Shown piece by piece: positions 28,897 to 42,360 of a stretch of DNA of 64,000 bases. The translations under genes and the position numbers were made by a program. Numbering within the stretch: position 1 is the stretch's first letter; every line of letters starts with the position of its first letter. Location: NCBI GenBank assembly GCA_902597055.1, contig CACJWG010000003.1, positions 1 to 64,000 of the forward strand. Reading direction: 5' to 3'. The stretch is from an uncultured Pelagibacteraceae bacterium. Lineage in GTDB: Bacteria; Pseudomonadota; Alphaproteobacteria; Pelagibacterales; Pelagibacteraceae. A model generated the notes under the pieces. It ran no database searches. It worked only from the letters and a program-made list of their open reading frames with translations, and was not told the origin of the DNA.

Positions 28897-30666
28897 TTAA
28901 TTAATATTTTGCTCTTTTTTAAGCCTATTAATTTCATCAAAAGTATTTTGGTTAAAATCTTCAGCAAATTTTGATTCTAATTCCTGAATTCTAAGTTCTA
29001 AATCATGTGTTTTAAGCTCATTCTTTATATCATTAAAAATTTCTACGATCTTACTTTCGTCTTTATCATTTTTGTAGACTATATGTTTGATATTTGCATA
29101 TTTTTCAATTTGATCTAAAAGTTGATTGTCAACTTGTAAATCATCAAGATTTCCAGTCTTTACACATTCCAAAATTTGATCAAAAATTAATCCATTCTCT
29201 TTTTTGTAAAATTTAATATTTTCCAGTAAATCTGATCTTTGGTAAAAAAAATTTAAGTTATTTATCATTATATAGATTAAACAAAATTCTTTTATATCAA
29301 TTGATGAAAAATTTTCGGTATCTTTAAATAGTTTTTTTGTTTTATCGAGTGGCTTGTTAAAACCAATAAATGATTTATTTGAATTTTTAAAAACTGTGCC
29401 TGGAGAATATTTTGCCAGACTTTCTAAGAAATATCCTAATATATATTTTTTAACCACACCATCTTTAACTGAATTTGCTATTGATCTTAATTTTTTTTCA
29501 AGAGACGCTAACGCTGAGGGAGATGAAGAATTTTCTTTTTTATAGTGCTCAAACATCAATTTATGCACTGGAATTTTATTATTTTTATAAAAATCTAAGA
29601 ATTCATTTTTTCCTTTTTTTTCGACAAAGGTATCTGGATCTTCTCCGTCTGGAAGAAATAAAAAATATATTTGTTTATCTGGAAGAACACTTTTAATTGA
29701 ATTTTCTGCGGCTCTTATAGCAGCTTTATATCCACTTTCGTCACCATCAAAACAAATTACAATATTGTCAAAAAACTGAGTTACCATATAAATTTGTTTA
29801 TCAGTTAACGCAGTTCCTAAATTTGCAATACAATTTTTTATTTCAAATTTGCTTAAACCTATTACATCCATATAACCCTCAACCAAAAAAACTTCGTCGA
29901 ACTTATGAGAAATTTTTCTTACTCTATCTAAGTTATATAAATTATTTCCTTTCCTAAAAAAATTTGTTTCTGGAGAGTTTATATATTTTGCGTATTTATT
30001 TTTTGTGTCAATTATTCTTCCACCAAAAGCCATTGGTTTACCTGATAGAGAGTTAATTGGAAAAATTATTCTATTCCTAAATCTTTCAACATATTTTTTT
30101 TTGTTTTCATCATGAAAGAATAATCCAGACTCATTTAAAATTTTCACGTCATAATTTTTGCTTAGTTTTTCGTAAATACTTGAATTAAAGTTAACAAATC
30201 CAACCTTAAATTCTTTGATAATTGAATTATCGATTTTTCTTTTTTTCAAATAATCTAAAGCAATCTTTGAATTTGGATTATTTAATAATTCATTGTGATA
30301 ATAATCAGTATAGTCTGAATATATACTGGTGTATTCATTCCACTCTTTTTCTCTTTGCTCATCAACTTTAGAAAATCTATAAGGTGCCATTCCAGCTAAG
30401 TTAGCTAAAAATTTTACTGCTTCCCCAAATTTAAAGTTTTGCATTTTCATTACAAAGTCAAAAATATTTCCATGTTCTGAAGTACTAAAACAATGATAAA
30501 AACCTTTCTCATCATTTACAGTGAAAGAAGGTGTCTTTTCATTTTTAAAAGGTGATAGTCCTACAAACTCCTTTCCTCTTTTTTTTAATGACACATGTTT
30601 TGAAACAATAGTAGAAACTTTCAGTCTTATTTTAATCTCGTCAAGATACTCTTTTGGATATTTCAT
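28897..30666 (-). CDS. dnaG: DNA primase
   Basis: FVGLSPFKNEKTPSFTVNDEKGFYHCFSTSEHGNIFDFVM; VEGYMDVIGL. Confidence 0.96.
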   Translation of the reverse strand: MKYPKEYLDEIKIRLKVSTIVSKHVSLKKRGKEFVGLSPFKNEKTPSFTVNDEKGFYHCFSTSEHGNIFDFVMKMQNFKFGEAVKFLANLAGMAPYRFSKVDEQREKEWNEYTSIYSDYTDYYHNELLNNPNSKIALDYLKKRKIDNSIIKEFKVGFVNFNSSIYEKLSKNYDVKILNESGLFFHDENKKKYVERFRNRIIFPINSLSGKPMAFGGRIIDTKNKYAKYINSPETNFFRKGNNLYNLDRVRKISHKFDEVFLVEGYMDVIGLSKFEIKNCIANLGTALTDKQIYMVTQFFDNIVICFDGDESGYKAAIRAAENSIKSVLPDKQIYFLFLPDGEDPDTFVEKKGKNEFLDFYKNNKIPVHKLMFEHYKKENSSSPSALASLEKKLRSIANSVKDGVVKKYILGYFLESLAKYSPGTVFKNSNKSFIGFNKPLDKTKKLFKDTENFSSIDIKEFCLIYIMINNLNFFYQRSDLLENIKFYKKENGLIFDQILECVKTGNLDDLQVDNQLLDQIEKYANIKHIVYKNDKDESKIVEIFNDIKNELKTHDLELRIQELESKFAEDFNQNTFDEINRLKKEQNIN

Positions 30667-31127
30667 TATTTATTTAATAGTTCCTTTAACATTGAACCGG
30701 CTTTCGAAAAATCTATGCTATCAGAATAATTCTTTTTCAGTTCACCCATTACTTTACCCATGTCCTTAATAGTTTGAGCTCCGACTTTTGCAACAATTTC
30801 CGAACATATTTTTTTAGTTTCTTCTTCGCTTAGTTGTTTGGGTAGGTATGTTGATAGTAAGTCTATTTCTCCTTGCTCTATTTTTAACAAATCCTCTCTC
30901 TTATTTTTTTTGTAAATTTCAACTGATTCGTTTCTTTGTTTAATCATTTTTTTTAAAAGTTTTTTAATATCTTCATCATCTGTCTCTTTCTTATTTGGTC
31001 CTGATCTATTTGAAATATCCAAATCTTTTATCCCAGACAGAATTAACCTGTAAGTTGATATCTTGTTTTTATCTTTCGATTTTAGAGCAGTTTTATACTC
31101 GTCGTTAATTTTTTCTTTAATGGACAT
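30666..31127 (-). CDS. yqeY: GatB/YqeY domain-containing protein
   Basis: MSIKEKINDEYKTALKSKDKNKISTYRLILSGIK; YLPKQLSEEE; MGKVMGELKK. Confidence 0.9.
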   Translation of the reverse strand: MSIKEKINDEYKTALKSKDKNKISTYRLILSGIKDLDISNRSGPNKKETDDEDIKKLLKKMIKQRNESVEIYKKNKREDLLKIEQGEIDLLSTYLPKQLSEEETKKICSEIVAKVGAQTIKDMGKVMGELKKNYSDSIDFSKAGSMLKELLNK

Positions 31128-31237
31128 ATTAATTTAATTTAGCCTAAAGATTTTTTTCTTAAAAGAAAAATTGTTTTTTTTTTTAAATTTTGTATTAGTT
31201 CAGTTGCTTAACTCGAGCTTTTATTGTATTAACCTTT

Positions 31238-31257
31238 AACTCATGAGTTGTAATTGA
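31238..31257 (+). promoter_or_regulatory. Palindrome AACTCATGAGTT plus 4-codon mini-ORF overlapping the carA start
   Basis: 31238-31249 is a perfect 12-bp palindrome. ATG-AGT-TGT-AAT-TGA (31243-31257) ends on the carA TTG (31254-31256). Confidence 0.4.
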
Positions 31258-32447
31258 ACAAAAAACAAAAAGTAAACTCAAAAAAAAAATCAAATTTTAC
31301 CCCGGGTATTTTAGTTCTTGAAAATAAATCAATTTTTAATGGAATTGGTATTGGTTATGAAGGTACTGCTACAGGAGAAGTTTGTTTTAATACTTCAATA
31401 ACCGGTTACCAAGAAATAATTTCAGATCCCTCTTATGCGGGACAAATTATTAATTTTACCTTTCCCCACATTGGAAATGTTGGAACCAATAAGCAAGATA
31501 ATGAATCTGAAAAAGTCTGGACTAGAGGTGTGATTTTCAATTCAGAAATAACTAATCCCTCAAACTATAGATCACTCATTGAGTTAGATTTGTGGCTTAA
31601 AAAAAATAAAATTGTTGGTTTAACTGGTTTAGACACTAGAAGCTTAACAAATTTTATAAGAGATAAAGGCGCGCCAAAAGGAACTATTTCTCACAAAAAA
31701 AATGGCGTTTTCCCATTAAAAAAACTTATTAATACAACTCTTAAATGGCCGGGTCTGAACGGACTAGATTTGGCAAAGACTGTGTCTACTAAAAATAAAT
31801 TTACATGGAAAGGGCTTAAGACATGGACAAAAGAGGACGGTTTTAAAAAGATTAAAAAAAAGAAATTTAAAGTAGTTGCAATTGATTATGGTATTAAAAC
31901 AAACATTTTAAGATATTTTTCAAATTTTTATTGTGATGTAATAGTTGTGCCGTGTGATGCTTCAGCTGAATACATCATGACACTTAAACCAAGTGGAATT
32001 TTTTTGTCAAACGGCCCTGGTGATCCTGCGGCGACAGGCAAATATGCAATTAAAATTATTAAAAATCTTATAAAAGAAGGTTTACCAATTTTTGGGATTT
32101 GTCTTGGGCATCAATTATTAGCTCTTGCTCTAGGTGGTAAAACAAAAAAAATGAAACTTGGACATAGGGGCGCGAACCATCCTGTTAAAAATCTTAAAGA
32201 TAATAAAGTTGAAATAACTAGTCAAAATCATGGATTTGAGGTGACCAAAAATAATTTGCCATCTAAAATTGAAATCACACACAGATCTTTATTTGATAAT
32301 AGTATTGAGGGTATCAAGTTAAAAAATAAACCAGTTTTTTCAGTACAGTACCACCCTGAGTCAAACCCTGGACCTCAAGACAGTCACTATTTATTTAATA
32401 ACTTTATTATGGAAGTAAAAAAATATGCCAAAAAGAAAAGACATTAA
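31254..32447 (+). CDS. carA: Carbamoyl phosphate synthase small subunit
   Basis: [53 protein letters not shown] start. Confidence 0.96.
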   Translation: MNKKQKVNSKKKSNFTPGILVLENKSIFNGIGIGYEGTATGEVCFNTSITGYQEIISDPSYAGQIINFTFPHIGNVGTNKQDNESEKVWTRGVIFNSEITNPSNYRSLIELDLWLKKNKIVGLTGLDTRSLTNFIRDKGAPKGTISHKKNGVFPLKKLINTTLKWPGLNGLDLAKTVSTKNKFTWKGLKTWTKEDGFKKIKKKKFKVVAIDYGIKTNILRYFSNFYCDVIVVPCDASAEYIMTLKPSGIFLSNGPGDPAATGKYAIKIIKNLIKEGLPIFGICLGHQLLALALGGKTKKMKLGHRGANHPVKNLKDNKVEITSQNHGFEVTKNNLPSKIEITHRSLFDNSIEGIKLKNKPVFSVQYHPESNPGPQDSHYLFNNFIMEVKKYAKKKRH

Positions 32448-35400
32448 AAAAATTTTGGTAATTGGTGCTGGTCCAATCATTATAGGTCAAGCATGTGAGT
32501 TCGATTACTCTGGAACTCAAGCATGTAAAGCACTTAAAGATGAAGGCTATAAAGTTGTTTTAGTCAATTCAAATCCTGCAACAATAATGACAGATCCTGA
32601 AGTTGCAGATCAAACATACATTGAACCAATATCCATAGAAGTCCTCGAAGAAATTATCAAGAAAGAAAAACCTAATGCTATTCTACCGACAATGGGTGGT
32701 CAAACAGCATTGAATCTAGCGTTGAAAGCAGAAAAAAATGGATTGTTAAAAAAATATAAAATTGAGTTAATTGGAGCAAATTCTAAAGCAATTGCTAATG
32801 CAGAGGATAGAAAAAGATTTAGAAAAAATATGTCAGACATTGGTATTGATCTTCCAAAATCTGAGATACTAAATAATTTTAAAAATGCATCAAAGTGTTT
32901 AAAAAAAATTGGATTACCAGCGATCATAAGACCTTCATTTACCTTGGGTGGACTTGGGGGTGGAATAGCAAGAACAAAGAAAGACTTTTTTAAGATTGTA
33001 AAAGGTGGACTTCACGAGTCTCCTCAAAACCAAGTGCTCGTAGAAGAATGCCTTGATGGTTGGAAAGAATTTGAAATGGAGGTCGTTAGAGATAAAAATG
33101 ACAATTGTATAATAGTTTGTTCAATTGAAAATATAGATCCAATGGGAATACATACGGGTGACTCCGTTACAATAGCTCCTGCGTTAACACTAACAGATAA
33201 GGAATATCAAGTTATGAGAAACGCTTCGATCGCATGTTTAAGAAAAATTGGTGTTGAAACTGGAGGTTCAAATGTTCAGTTCGCAATTAATCCAAAAAAT
33301 GGAAGAATGGTAATTATTGAGATGAACCCTCGAGTGTCTCGATCATCTGCTTTAGCATCAAAGGCAACTGGTTTTCCGATTGCTAAAGTTGCGGCAAAAC
33401 TTGCTGTTGGATACACTTTAGATGAACTTCAAAATGAAATTACAAAAGTTACTCCAGCGTCATTTGAACCAACTATAGATTATGTAGTCACGAAAATACC
33501 AAGATTTACTTTTGAAAAGTTTCAAGATACTAAAGCAATTTTAGGTACCTCAATGAGATCTGTTGGGGAAGCAATGGCTATAGGCAGAAATTTCAAAGAG
33601 TCATTTCAAAAAGCACTTGTGTCTCTTGAGATAGGTTTGAGCGGACTTGATGATATTTTTAATTATTCAAAAAAGGAAATAATTAAAAAATTAAGAGAGA
33701 ATATACCTAACAAATTGTTACTGATTGCGGAGGCTTTTAGAAAGAAAGTTTCTTTAGATAAAATTTATAAGTTATCAAAAGTTGATCCTTGGTTTTTAAA
33801 TCAAATTAAAGAAATAGTAGATGACGAAAATAAAATTAAGGTTAATGGTTTACCAAAAAGCTATATAGAATTTAATAGAGTCAAATCATGTGGATTTTCG
33901 GATAAAAGGTTATCTAAACTTACAAAATTAAAGGAAGAAGTTGTAAAAAGAAAAAGGAAAGTTTTGAGAGTGGTTCCGGTTTTCAAAAAAGTTGATACAT
34001 GTGCTGCGGAATTTAAATCATTTACTCCATATATGTATTCGACATACCAAAGAAATTTTGCTCTAAACTCTGAATGTGAAGCTGATCCAAGTAATAAAAA
34101 AAAGGTCATTATATTAGGTGGAGGCCCCAACAGAATTGGGCAAGGTATTGAATTTGACTATTGTTGTTGTCAAGCTAGTTTTTCACTTAAAGATGCAGGA
34201 TATGAAACAATAATGATAAACTGTAATCCCGAGACAGTTTCTACCGATTATGACACAAGCGATAGACTTTATTTTGAGCCTTTAATAGATGAATATGTGG
34301 AAAATATAATTTTAAAAGAAAAATCAAAAGGTAATCTATTAGGTATAATTGCACAATTTGGAGGACAGACTCCTATTAAACTCGCAAAATTTCTTGATGA
34401 AAATAAGTTGCCAATTCTCGGAACTCAATATTCATCAATTGATCTCGCAGAAGATAGAGACAGATTTAGAGATTTATTGATTAAATTAAATTTAAAACAA
34501 GCAGAAAGTGGAATTGCTAAAAGTTTTAACTCTGCAGTTAAAATAGCTCGTAAAATTGGTCTTCCAGTAGTCGTACGTCCCTCTTATGTCTTGGGTGGGA
34601 GAGCTATGGAAATTGTTCACGATGAGGATCAATTAAAAAAGTTTATTAAACAGGCTTTTGATGCGTCTGAAAATAATCCAATTTTAATTGATAAGTTTAT
34701 TGATAATGCAATGGAAGTTGATGTTGATGCGATTGCAGATGGAAAAGATGTTTACGTTGCAGGTATTATGCAACATATAGAAGAAGCAGGAATACATTCT
34801 GGAGACTCTGCTTGCTGTTTGCCGCCAGTATCAATTAAAGAGAACGTATTAAAAGAGATAAAGGTTCAAACAAGAAAACTAGCTTTGTCAATGGGAGTCA
34901 AAGGTTTTCTAAACATTCAATTTGCTATTAAAAAAGATCAAATTTTTGTTATAGAGGTGAACCCTCGGGCAAGCAGAACTGTGCCATTTGTCTCAAAAGC
35001 TAACGGAATTCCATTAGCAAAGATTGCATCAAGAATAATGGCGGGTGAAAAACTTTCAAAATACAATTTAAAATATAAAAAAAACAAAAGATACGCTGTG
35101 AAAGAAGCTGTCTTTCCATTTAATAAGTTTCCAGATAGTGATGTCTTACTTGGTCCTGAAATGAAATCAACTGGTGAAGTTATGGGCTTTGATGAAGATT
35201 TTGGTATGGCAGTAGCAAAGAGTCAAATCGCTGCATCTAATTCTCTACCGGTTGGGGGTATGGCATTTCTATCTGTAAAAGACTCGCATAAACAAGAAAT
35301 CATAGGGGTAGCACAAAGACTAAAAAAATTCGGTTTTACAATTTCAGCTACGAAGGGAACTTCAAAAGTTTTAAATAATAATGGTATAAAATGCAAAACG

Positions 35401-35649
35401 ATTAATAAGGTAAGTAGTGGTCGACCACATATCGTTGATATTTTAAATTCGAAAAAAATTTCTTTGGTAATTAATACCGGAGGTGGAAACAGTGAACATA
35501 GAATTAATGATGCAAAAGCTTTAAGAAGAGGGGCATTAGCAAACAAAATCCCCTATTGCACAAACATGTCAACTGCTTATTCTTTTTTAGAAGCTATTAA
35601 GTCTCTGAAAACTCAAAAGTTAGGCGTTAAATCTATTCAGGATATCTAA
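32425..35649 (+). CDS. carB: Carbamoyl phosphate synthase large subunit
   Basis: 1074 aa with duplicated ATP-grasp halves; [27 protein letters not shown]. Confidence 0.98.
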   Translation: MPKRKDIKKILVIGAGPIIIGQACEFDYSGTQACKALKDEGYKVVLVNSNPATIMTDPEVADQTYIEPISIEVLEEIIKKEKPNAILPTMGGQTALNLALKAEKNGLLKKYKIELIGANSKAIANAEDRKRFRKNMSDIGIDLPKSEILNNFKNASKCLKKIGLPAIIRPSFTLGGLGGGIARTKKDFFKIVKGGLHESPQNQVLVEECLDGWKEFEMEVVRDKNDNCIIVCSIENIDPMGIHTGDSVTIAPALTLTDKEYQVMRNASIACLRKIGVETGGSNVQFAINPKNGRMVIIEMNPRVSRSSALASKATGFPIAKVAAKLAVGYTLDELQNEITKVTPASFEPTIDYVVTKIPRFTFEKFQDTKAILGTSMRSVGEAMAIGRNFKESFQKALVSLEIGLSGLDDIFNYSKKEIIKKLRENIPNKLLLIAEAFRKKVSLDKIYKLSKVDPWFLNQIKEIVDDENKIKVNGLPKSYIEFNRVKSCGFSDKRLSKLTKLKEEVVKRKRKVLRVVPVFKKVDTCAAEFKSFTPYMYSTYQRNFALNSECEADPSNKKKVIILGGGPNRIGQGIEFDYCCCQASFSLKDAGYETIMINCNPETVSTDYDTSDRLYFEPLIDEYVENIILKEKSKGNLLGIIAQFGGQTPIKLAKFLDENKLPILGTQYSSIDLAEDRDRFRDLLIKLNLKQAESGIAKSFNSAVKIARKIGLPVVVRPSYVLGGRAMEIVHDEDQLKKFIKQAFDASENNPILIDKFIDNAMEVDVDAIADGKDVYVAGIMQHIEEAGIHSGDSACCLPPVSIKENVLKEIKVQTRKLALSMGVKGFLNIQFAIKKDQIFVIEVNPRASRTVPFVSKANGIPLAKIASRIMAGEKLSKYNLKYKKNKRYAVKEAVFPFNKFPDSDVLLGPEMKSTGEVMGFDEDFGMAVAKSQIAASNSLPVGGMAFLSVKDSHKQEIIGVAQRLKKFGFTISATKGTSKVLNNNGIKCKTINKVSSGRPHIVDILNSKKISLVINTGGGNSEHRINDAKALRRGALANKIPYCTNMSTAYSFLEAIKSLKTQKLGVKSIQDI

Positions 35650-36308
35650 TCGACTTTCCAGTCAGTTTTAAAAGTTACGTAATTCACTTGTAGGCATCTT
35701 CTCTCTTTACGAATTTCTTTTTTTTCCATGCCATGCCATGTGCCTGGGCCACTAGTGAAAAAATAACCATAATTATCTTTATAAGGCATTGTCTTTACTT
35801 TTTTCAGCTCGTTATTATAAAAGTCAGTCCCTAAGTCTTCACTTTCATTTGTTTTATTTACAAATAACAAACACGACATTAATTTTTCTTCAATATCACA
35901 ATGAGGTTTTAACCAAAAACCTTTCCTATCACATATGACTTCAACTCTTACATAAGAATTTGACAAATCTTTTCCAACAAGTTTTGAAACTTTTTCATGA
36001 GTTTCCTTGCTCTGAAGCTCTTTAATCAATTTCATTAAGTTTGGGAATTCATTTGAATTATCTTTTGTTATAAAACATCTAAACTTAAGTGCCTTTCCGC
36101 CATGAGATAACCCTTTTCTAAATTCTGGAGCTCCACCATCAATAGCTCTTGTCCCATCATAATTCAAATCATGTTCAATAGGATTTGCAATATCGGCTTT
36201 GACTATTTCGTTAATTTGTTCCTCAGTAAGAGGTTTGTCTAATTCCCAATGCAAAAATGGATCGTCAAACTTCTTTGATTTATTTTGTAAAGAATTTAAA
36301 AATGACAT
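35646..36308 (-). CDS. Putative 2-oxoglutarate/Fe(II)-dependent oxygenase-like protein
   Basis: HxD in [21 protein letters not shown]; distal H and R in [25 protein letters not shown]. Confidence 0.6.
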   Translation of the reverse strand: MSFLNSLQNKSKKFDDPFLHWELDKPLTEEQINEIVKADIANPIEHDLNYDGTRAIDGGAPEFRKGLSHGGKALKFRCFITKDNSNEFPNLMKLIKELQSKETHEKVSKLVGKDLSNSYVRVEVICDRKGFWLKPHCDIEEKLMSCLLFVNKTNESEDLGTDFYNNELKKVKTMPYKDNYGYFFTSGPGTWHGMEKKEIRKERRCLQVNYVTFKTDWKVD

Positions 36309-37243
36309 TACAATTTCTGTTTTATTAAATTTGCAATTCTATTAGTTTCATCAAGTTTCTCATATTTCCATATATCTAAACTATTTTCTAAATTCTTTAT
36401 AATATTTAATTTACTAAACAAGTCCCTAAATTGCCTAAACCTGTGGTCGTCCCTTTTTGGTGGTATTTGAGCTACATATATTGGTTTTCCAGTTAAAGCA
36501 GCTTCAGAAATCATTGACGTCGAGTCGCAAGTAATTACTAAAAATTTAGCAATCGATAGGCCGCTTAAATAAGCTTTTTTGTCAACATTTTGAATAACAA
36601 GATTTTCACTTCCAAAGAATTTATTCGCGTAACTAATGGCGTCAGCTGGAGTTCTCATGGAGGGAATAATAATAATTTGAAGATTATTTTTTTCTGCTAA
36701 ATTTTTAATATTTTCAAAAATTTTACTCAAGTTTTTTTTATCATAATTATAATATTTATTGGGACCTCCTAAAACTAGAAGTATTTGTTGTTTGTTTTTA
36801 TTAATTTTTTCAACTAAGTAATTACGATTTTTTTCAATTTCTGCTAAAGTAAGATAGTGTAAAGCACCTTTGGAGCTAATAATGTTTTCGCCCTTTATTC
36901 CATCATGCTCAGGTACAATCACATAATCAAAATTTGATAATGAAACTTTAGGATTCTGAATATGAATATTCACAATTTTTTTAGTTGAATTCTTTTTTAA
37001 GTATAGAGAAGGTATGACGCTTTTTCTTCCACAAGAAATAATCAAATCAATTTCTGGTACTTTGAATTTTTTAAAAAATAAATTTGAAATAGGAGTTATT
37101 TTTGGGGGAAAAAGTTTTGCAAACATGTTTATTTCAACTTTTTGGTGAGTGTAATCAATGTCTAATGCTTTAGCCAAACCCTCGACTTGACTTATCATGC
37201 CATGCATTCCCTCTGTTAATAATAACCCTTTTAATTTGGACAT
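36308..37243 (-). CDS. ELM1/GtrOC1-like (DUF1022) putative nucleoside-diphosphate-sugar epimerase family protein
   Basis: IDLIISCGRKSVIPSLYLKK, HIQNPKVSLSNFDYVIVPEHDGI, LVLGGPNKYYNYD, VTCDSTSMISEAALTGKPIYV. Confidence 0.8.
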   Translation of the reverse strand: MSKLKGLLLTEGMHGMISQVEGLAKALDIDYTHQKVEINMFAKLFPPKITPISNLFFKKFKVPEIDLIISCGRKSVIPSLYLKKNSTKKIVNIHIQNPKVSLSNFDYVIVPEHDGIKGENIISSKGALHYLTLAEIEKNRNYLVEKINKNKQQILLVLGGPNKYYNYDKKNLSKIFENIKNLAEKNNLQIIIIPSMRTPADAISYANKFFGSENLVIQNVDKKAYLSGLSIAKFLVITCDSTSMISEAALTGKPIYVAQIPPKRDDHRFRQFRDLFSKLNIIKNLENSLDIWKYEKLDETNRIANLIKQKL

Positions 37244-37264
37244 AAATTACTATATAGCTTTGAT

Positions 37265-38209
37265 ATGAATCAAAATCCAACTAAACACACAAAAGTGTTA
37301 ATAATTGGGTCTGGCCCAGCCGGATATACAGCTGCAGTTTATGCTGCAAGAGCTATGTTAAATCCAATTTTAGTTCATGGAATGGAACCTGGTGGACAGT
37401 TAACTACAACCACTGATGTAGAAAATTATCCCGGATTTGCAAAAGTAATTCAAGGACCTTGGCTAATGGACCAAATGAAAGATCAAGCTAAAGCTGTTGG
37501 AACTGAAATGATCGAAGATCATATCTCATCTGTTAATTTTAAGTCTAAGCCTTTTGAAGCTGTGGGTGAAAGTGGTAAAAAATATACTGCAGACTCAATT
37601 ATCATTTCTACAGGCGCTCAGGCAAGATGGCTAAACCTTGAATCTGAAAAAAAATTTAGGGGTTTTGGGGTTTCTGCATGTGCTACATGTGACGGTTTCT
37701 TTTTTAAAGAAAAAACTGTTGCAGTAGTTGGTGGTGGAAATGCTGCTGTTGAAGAAGCAATGTTTCTCACAAAATTTGCTTCAAAGGTAAAACTAATACA
37801 TAGAAGAGATAAGTTACGAGCAGAAAAAATGCTGCAAAAAAAGCTTATGGATAATAAAAAAATTGAGATTATTTGGGATTCTGTCGTTGAGGAAATTATT
37901 GGAGATGATGATCCTAAAAATGTTAAAGGTTTAAAAATCAAGAATGTAAAGAATAACAAAACAAGTGATTTGAAAATCGATGGACTATTTATTGCGATTG
38001 GCCATGATCCTGCAACTCAACTGTTTAAAGATCAATTAAAAATGGATAAGGAAGGCTATTTGATTACAAAGCCAGACTCCACAGAAACAAACGTTCCAGG
38101 AATATTTGCTGCAGGCGATGTGAAAGACAAAATTTTTAGACAAGCTGTTACAGCGGCAGGTATGGGGTGTATGGCTGCATTAGAAGCTGAGAAATACCTG
38201 GCAGGTTAA
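37265..38209 (+). CDS. trxB: Thioredoxin-disulfide reductase
   Basis: IIGSGPAGYTAAVYAARA; SACATCDGFFFKEKTVAVVGGGNAAVEEA; FAAGDVKDKIFRQAVTAAGMGCMAAL. Confidence 0.97.
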   Translation: MNQNPTKHTKVLIIGSGPAGYTAAVYAARAMLNPILVHGMEPGGQLTTTTDVENYPGFAKVIQGPWLMDQMKDQAKAVGTEMIEDHISSVNFKSKPFEAVGESGKKYTADSIIISTGAQARWLNLESEKKFRGFGVSACATCDGFFFKEKTVAVVGGGNAAVEEAMFLTKFASKVKLIHRRDKLRAEKMLQKKLMDNKKIEIIWDSVVEEIIGDDDPKNVKGLKIKNVKNNKTSDLKIDGLFIAIGHDPATQLFKDQLKMDKEGYLITKPDSTETNVPGIFAAGDVKDKIFRQAVTAAGMGCMAALEAEKYLAG

Positions 38210-38212
38210 ACA

Positions 38213-39424
<1,212 letters not shown>

Positions 39425-39448
39425 TTATTTTATTACTTTGTTTAATAT

Positions 39449-41623
39449 ATGCAAAATACATATCAAGATTTAATTACCGATTTAGAGGGAAAAAAACCAC
39501 AAATCAGTGGAAAACTTGAGGGAGGTAAGAAGTTTAAAATAATTTCAAATTTTACACCCGCGGGTGATCAACCAGAAGCAATTAAAAAACTGGTCTCTGG
39601 GGCTAATAAAGAACAATTTAATCAAGTTTTATTGGGGGTTACAGGATCAGGTAAAACTTTCACAATGGCAAAAGTTATTGAAGCTACGAATAGACCAGCT
39701 TTAATATTAGCTCCAAACAAAACATTAGCTGCTCAACTTTACGGCGAAATGAAAACTTTTTTTCCTGAAAATGCTGTGGAGTATTTTGTTTCATATTATG
39801 ACTACTATACTCCTGAAGCATACGTACCAAGGTCAGATACATATATAGAAAAAGAAGCTTCAATAAATGAACAGATTGATAGAATGCGTCACTCAGCAAC
39901 AAGATCTTTACTAGAAAGAGATGACGTACTTATTGTTGCGAGTGTGTCGTGTATTTATGGATTAGGTTCTGTTGAAGCTTACAGTAAAATGACACTGACA
40001 CTCCAAAAAAATTATGAATATAACAGGGAACAAATTATTAAGTCTTTTGTTGCTTTACAATACAAAAGGAATGATCAAAACTTTTATAGAGGCACTTTTA
40101 GAGTAAGAGGTGAAAATCTTGAAATTTTTCCTTCACATCTAGAAGATAGAGCTTGGAGAATAAGTCTCTTTGGAAATAAACTTGAACAAATAGAAGAGTT
40201 TGATCCGTTGACCGGTGATAAAGTCAGAGATTTAAACTTAATAAAAGTTTATGCAAACAGTCACTACATTACACCAAAGCCTACTGTAGAGCAGGCAGTG
40301 ATAAATATCCGAAAAGAATTAGAACTTACTCTTAAAAAACACAAATCTGAAAATAAGTTATTAGAGGCACAAAGATTAGAAGAGAGAACAAAGTTTGACT
40401 TAGAAATGATAGAGGCTACTGGATCTTGTGCGGGAATTGAGAACTATTCGAGATTTTTATCTGGTAGAAAACCGGGTGAACCTCCACCGACTCTATTCGA
40501 GTACTTTCCAGATAATGCAATTATATTTGTTGACGAGTCTCATGTAACAGTTCCTCAATTAAATGGAATGTATAAAGGAGATAGATCAAGAAAAAGTACT
40601 CTTGCTGAATATGGATTCAGATTACCTTCATGTATGGATAATAGGCCATTAAAATTTGAAGAATGGGATTTAATGAGAACACAAACCATCTTTGTTTCGG
40701 CAACCCCAGGACCGTGGGAACTAGAGCAGACAAAAGGCAAATATATAGACCAAGTTATTAGACCCACTGGATTAATTGATCCAGAGGTAGAAGTAAGACC
40801 AGCAAAAAATCAGGTAGATGATTTAATGCACGAATGTAAAAAAGTTGTTGAAAAGAATTATAGAGTTCTAGTTACTACTTTAACAAAAAAAATGGCAGAG
40901 GATTTGACTGAGTATCTTCATGAGAACGGAATTAAAGTTAGGTATCTTCATTCAGATATTGACACACTTGAGAGGATAGAAATTATGCGGGATCTTCGTA
41001 TGGGTGTTTTTGATGTTTTAGTTGGAATTAACTTATTAAGAGAAGGGCTTGATATACCTGAATGTGCATTGGTTGGTATTTTAGATGCAGATAAAGAAGG
41101 GTTTCTAAGATCTGAAACATCTCTAATTCAAACAATTGGAAGGGCTGCAAGAAATGTCGAAGGGAAAGTAATCTTATACGCAGATAAAGAAACAAAAAGT
41201 ATTAAAAAAGCAATACTGGAAACAAAAAGAAGGAGGGAAATTCAATTAGATTATAACAAAAAAAATAAAATTGATGCTAAATCAATTAAAAAAGAAATAA
41301 GCGATATTTTAGAAAGTGTTTACGAAAAAGATTACGTAAAAATTAGTGAGGGATCAAATATAGGTGGTAATTTAAAAAAACACTTGAAGGGTTTAAATAA
41401 AAAAATGAAAGACGCTGCATCTAACTTAGAGTTTGAGGAAGCGGCTAAATTAAGAGATGAAATTAGAAAATTGGAAAGTACTGAACTTGAAATTACTTTA
41501 AATCCAAAAATAAGACAATATGATGTGAAAAATAAGCTTTATCCTAAAGGCAGATCCACACTGGGAATGCCAGGAACTAAGGTAACTAAAAAAAGAGATA
41601 AAAAGTGGAAGCACAAAAAATAA
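39449..41623 (+). CDS. uvrB: Excinuclease ABC subunit B
   Basis: [56 protein letters not shown]-terminal UVR motif. Confidence 0.98.
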   Translation: MQNTYQDLITDLEGKKPQISGKLEGGKKFKIISNFTPAGDQPEAIKKLVSGANKEQFNQVLLGVTGSGKTFTMAKVIEATNRPALILAPNKTLAAQLYGEMKTFFPENAVEYFVSYYDYYTPEAYVPRSDTYIEKEASINEQIDRMRHSATRSLLERDDVLIVASVSCIYGLGSVEAYSKMTLTLQKNYEYNREQIIKSFVALQYKRNDQNFYRGTFRVRGENLEIFPSHLEDRAWRISLFGNKLEQIEEFDPLTGDKVRDLNLIKVYANSHYITPKPTVEQAVINIRKELELTLKKHKSENKLLEAQRLEERTKFDLEMIEATGSCAGIENYSRFLSGRKPGEPPPTLFEYFPDNAIIFVDESHVTVPQLNGMYKGDRSRKSTLAEYGFRLPSCMDNRPLKFEEWDLMRTQTIFVSATPGPWELEQTKGKYIDQVIRPTGLIDPEVEVRPAKNQVDDLMHECKKVVEKNYRVLVTTLTKKMAEDLTEYLHENGIKVRYLHSDIDTLERIEIMRDLRMGVFDVLVGINLLREGLDIPECALVGILDADKEGFLRSETSLIQTIGRAARNVEGKVILYADKETKSIKKAILETKRRREIQLDYNKKNKIDAKSIKKEISDILESVYEKDYVKISEGSNIGGNLKKHLKGLNKKMKDAASNLEFEEAAKLRDEIRKLESTELEITLNPKIRQYDVKNKLYPKGRSTLGMPGTKVTKKRDKKWKHKK

Positions 41624-42360
41624 TAATTACTGGGGGAGCAACTAGAATTGGTGCTGCAATCGCTAGGAGTTTATCTGGAATTAATAAAGATATAGTCATT
41701 CATTATAATAAATCAAAATCGAAAGCTGAAAATTTAAAAAAAGAGCTAATAAAAACAGGATCAAATGTTTATCTTATTAAGGGTGATTTAGGAAAAGAAA
41801 AAGATTTAAATAAGATAGTAAAATTTGCAAAATCGAAACTTAAATACTTTGATTGTTTAATAAATAATGCATCAATTTTTGAGAACGATAAACTAGAAAA
41901 TTTCAATTCAAGTAGTTGGGAAAAACATTTATCTATTAACCTTAAAGCTCCAGCAATATTATCGAGAGAATTTGGAAAAAATATAAAAGGAAAAAATAAC
42001 AACATAATAAACATAATTGATCAAAGAGTTTTTAAACTTACCCCGTTTTTTTTTTCATATACTTTAAGTAAAACAGGTCTTTATACTTTGACTAAAACTA
42101 GTGCCATGAGTCTTGCGCCTCGTGTAAGAGTAAATGGAATAGCACCTGGACCAACGATTCAAAATAAAAGACAATCAAAAGGTCACTTTAGAAGGCAATA
42201 TCTCTCAACTCTTTTAAAAAAACAAGTAGACGTGGAAGAAATATGTAGTGCTGTTGACTTTTTTATTAAAAATAGATCTATTACTGGGCAAGTAATTGCA
42301 ATTGATAGTGGTCAAAGCTTAAACTGGCAAACACCAGATGTGTTGAAAGGTAAGGAATGA
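41605..42360 (+). CDS. SDR family oxidoreductase, FolM/pteridine reductase-like
   Basis: [60 protein letters not shown]; adjacent to folB. Confidence 0.8.
   Translation: MEAQKIIITGGATRIGAAIARSLSGINKDIVIHYNKSKSKAENLKKELIKTGSNVYLIKGDLGKEKDLNKIVKFAKSKLKYFDCLINNASIFENDKLENFNSSSWEKHLSINLKAPAILSREFGKNIKGKNNNIINIIDQRVFKLTPFFFSYTLSKTGLYTLTKTSAMSLAPRVRVNGIAPGPTIQNKRQSKGHFRRQYLSTLLKKQVDVEEICSAVDFFIKNRSITGQVIAIDSGQSLNWQTPDVLKGKE

Noticed and set aside
31150-31185. TTTTTCTTAAAAGAAAAA hairpin with T run upstream of carA
   Set aside because: An A/T-only stem in an AT-rich spacer; too weak to call a terminator or riboswitch from sequence alone.
33861-35546. Minus-strand ORFs of 89 and 107 aa inside carB
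   Set aside because: Fully antisense to conserved carB, no family motifs.
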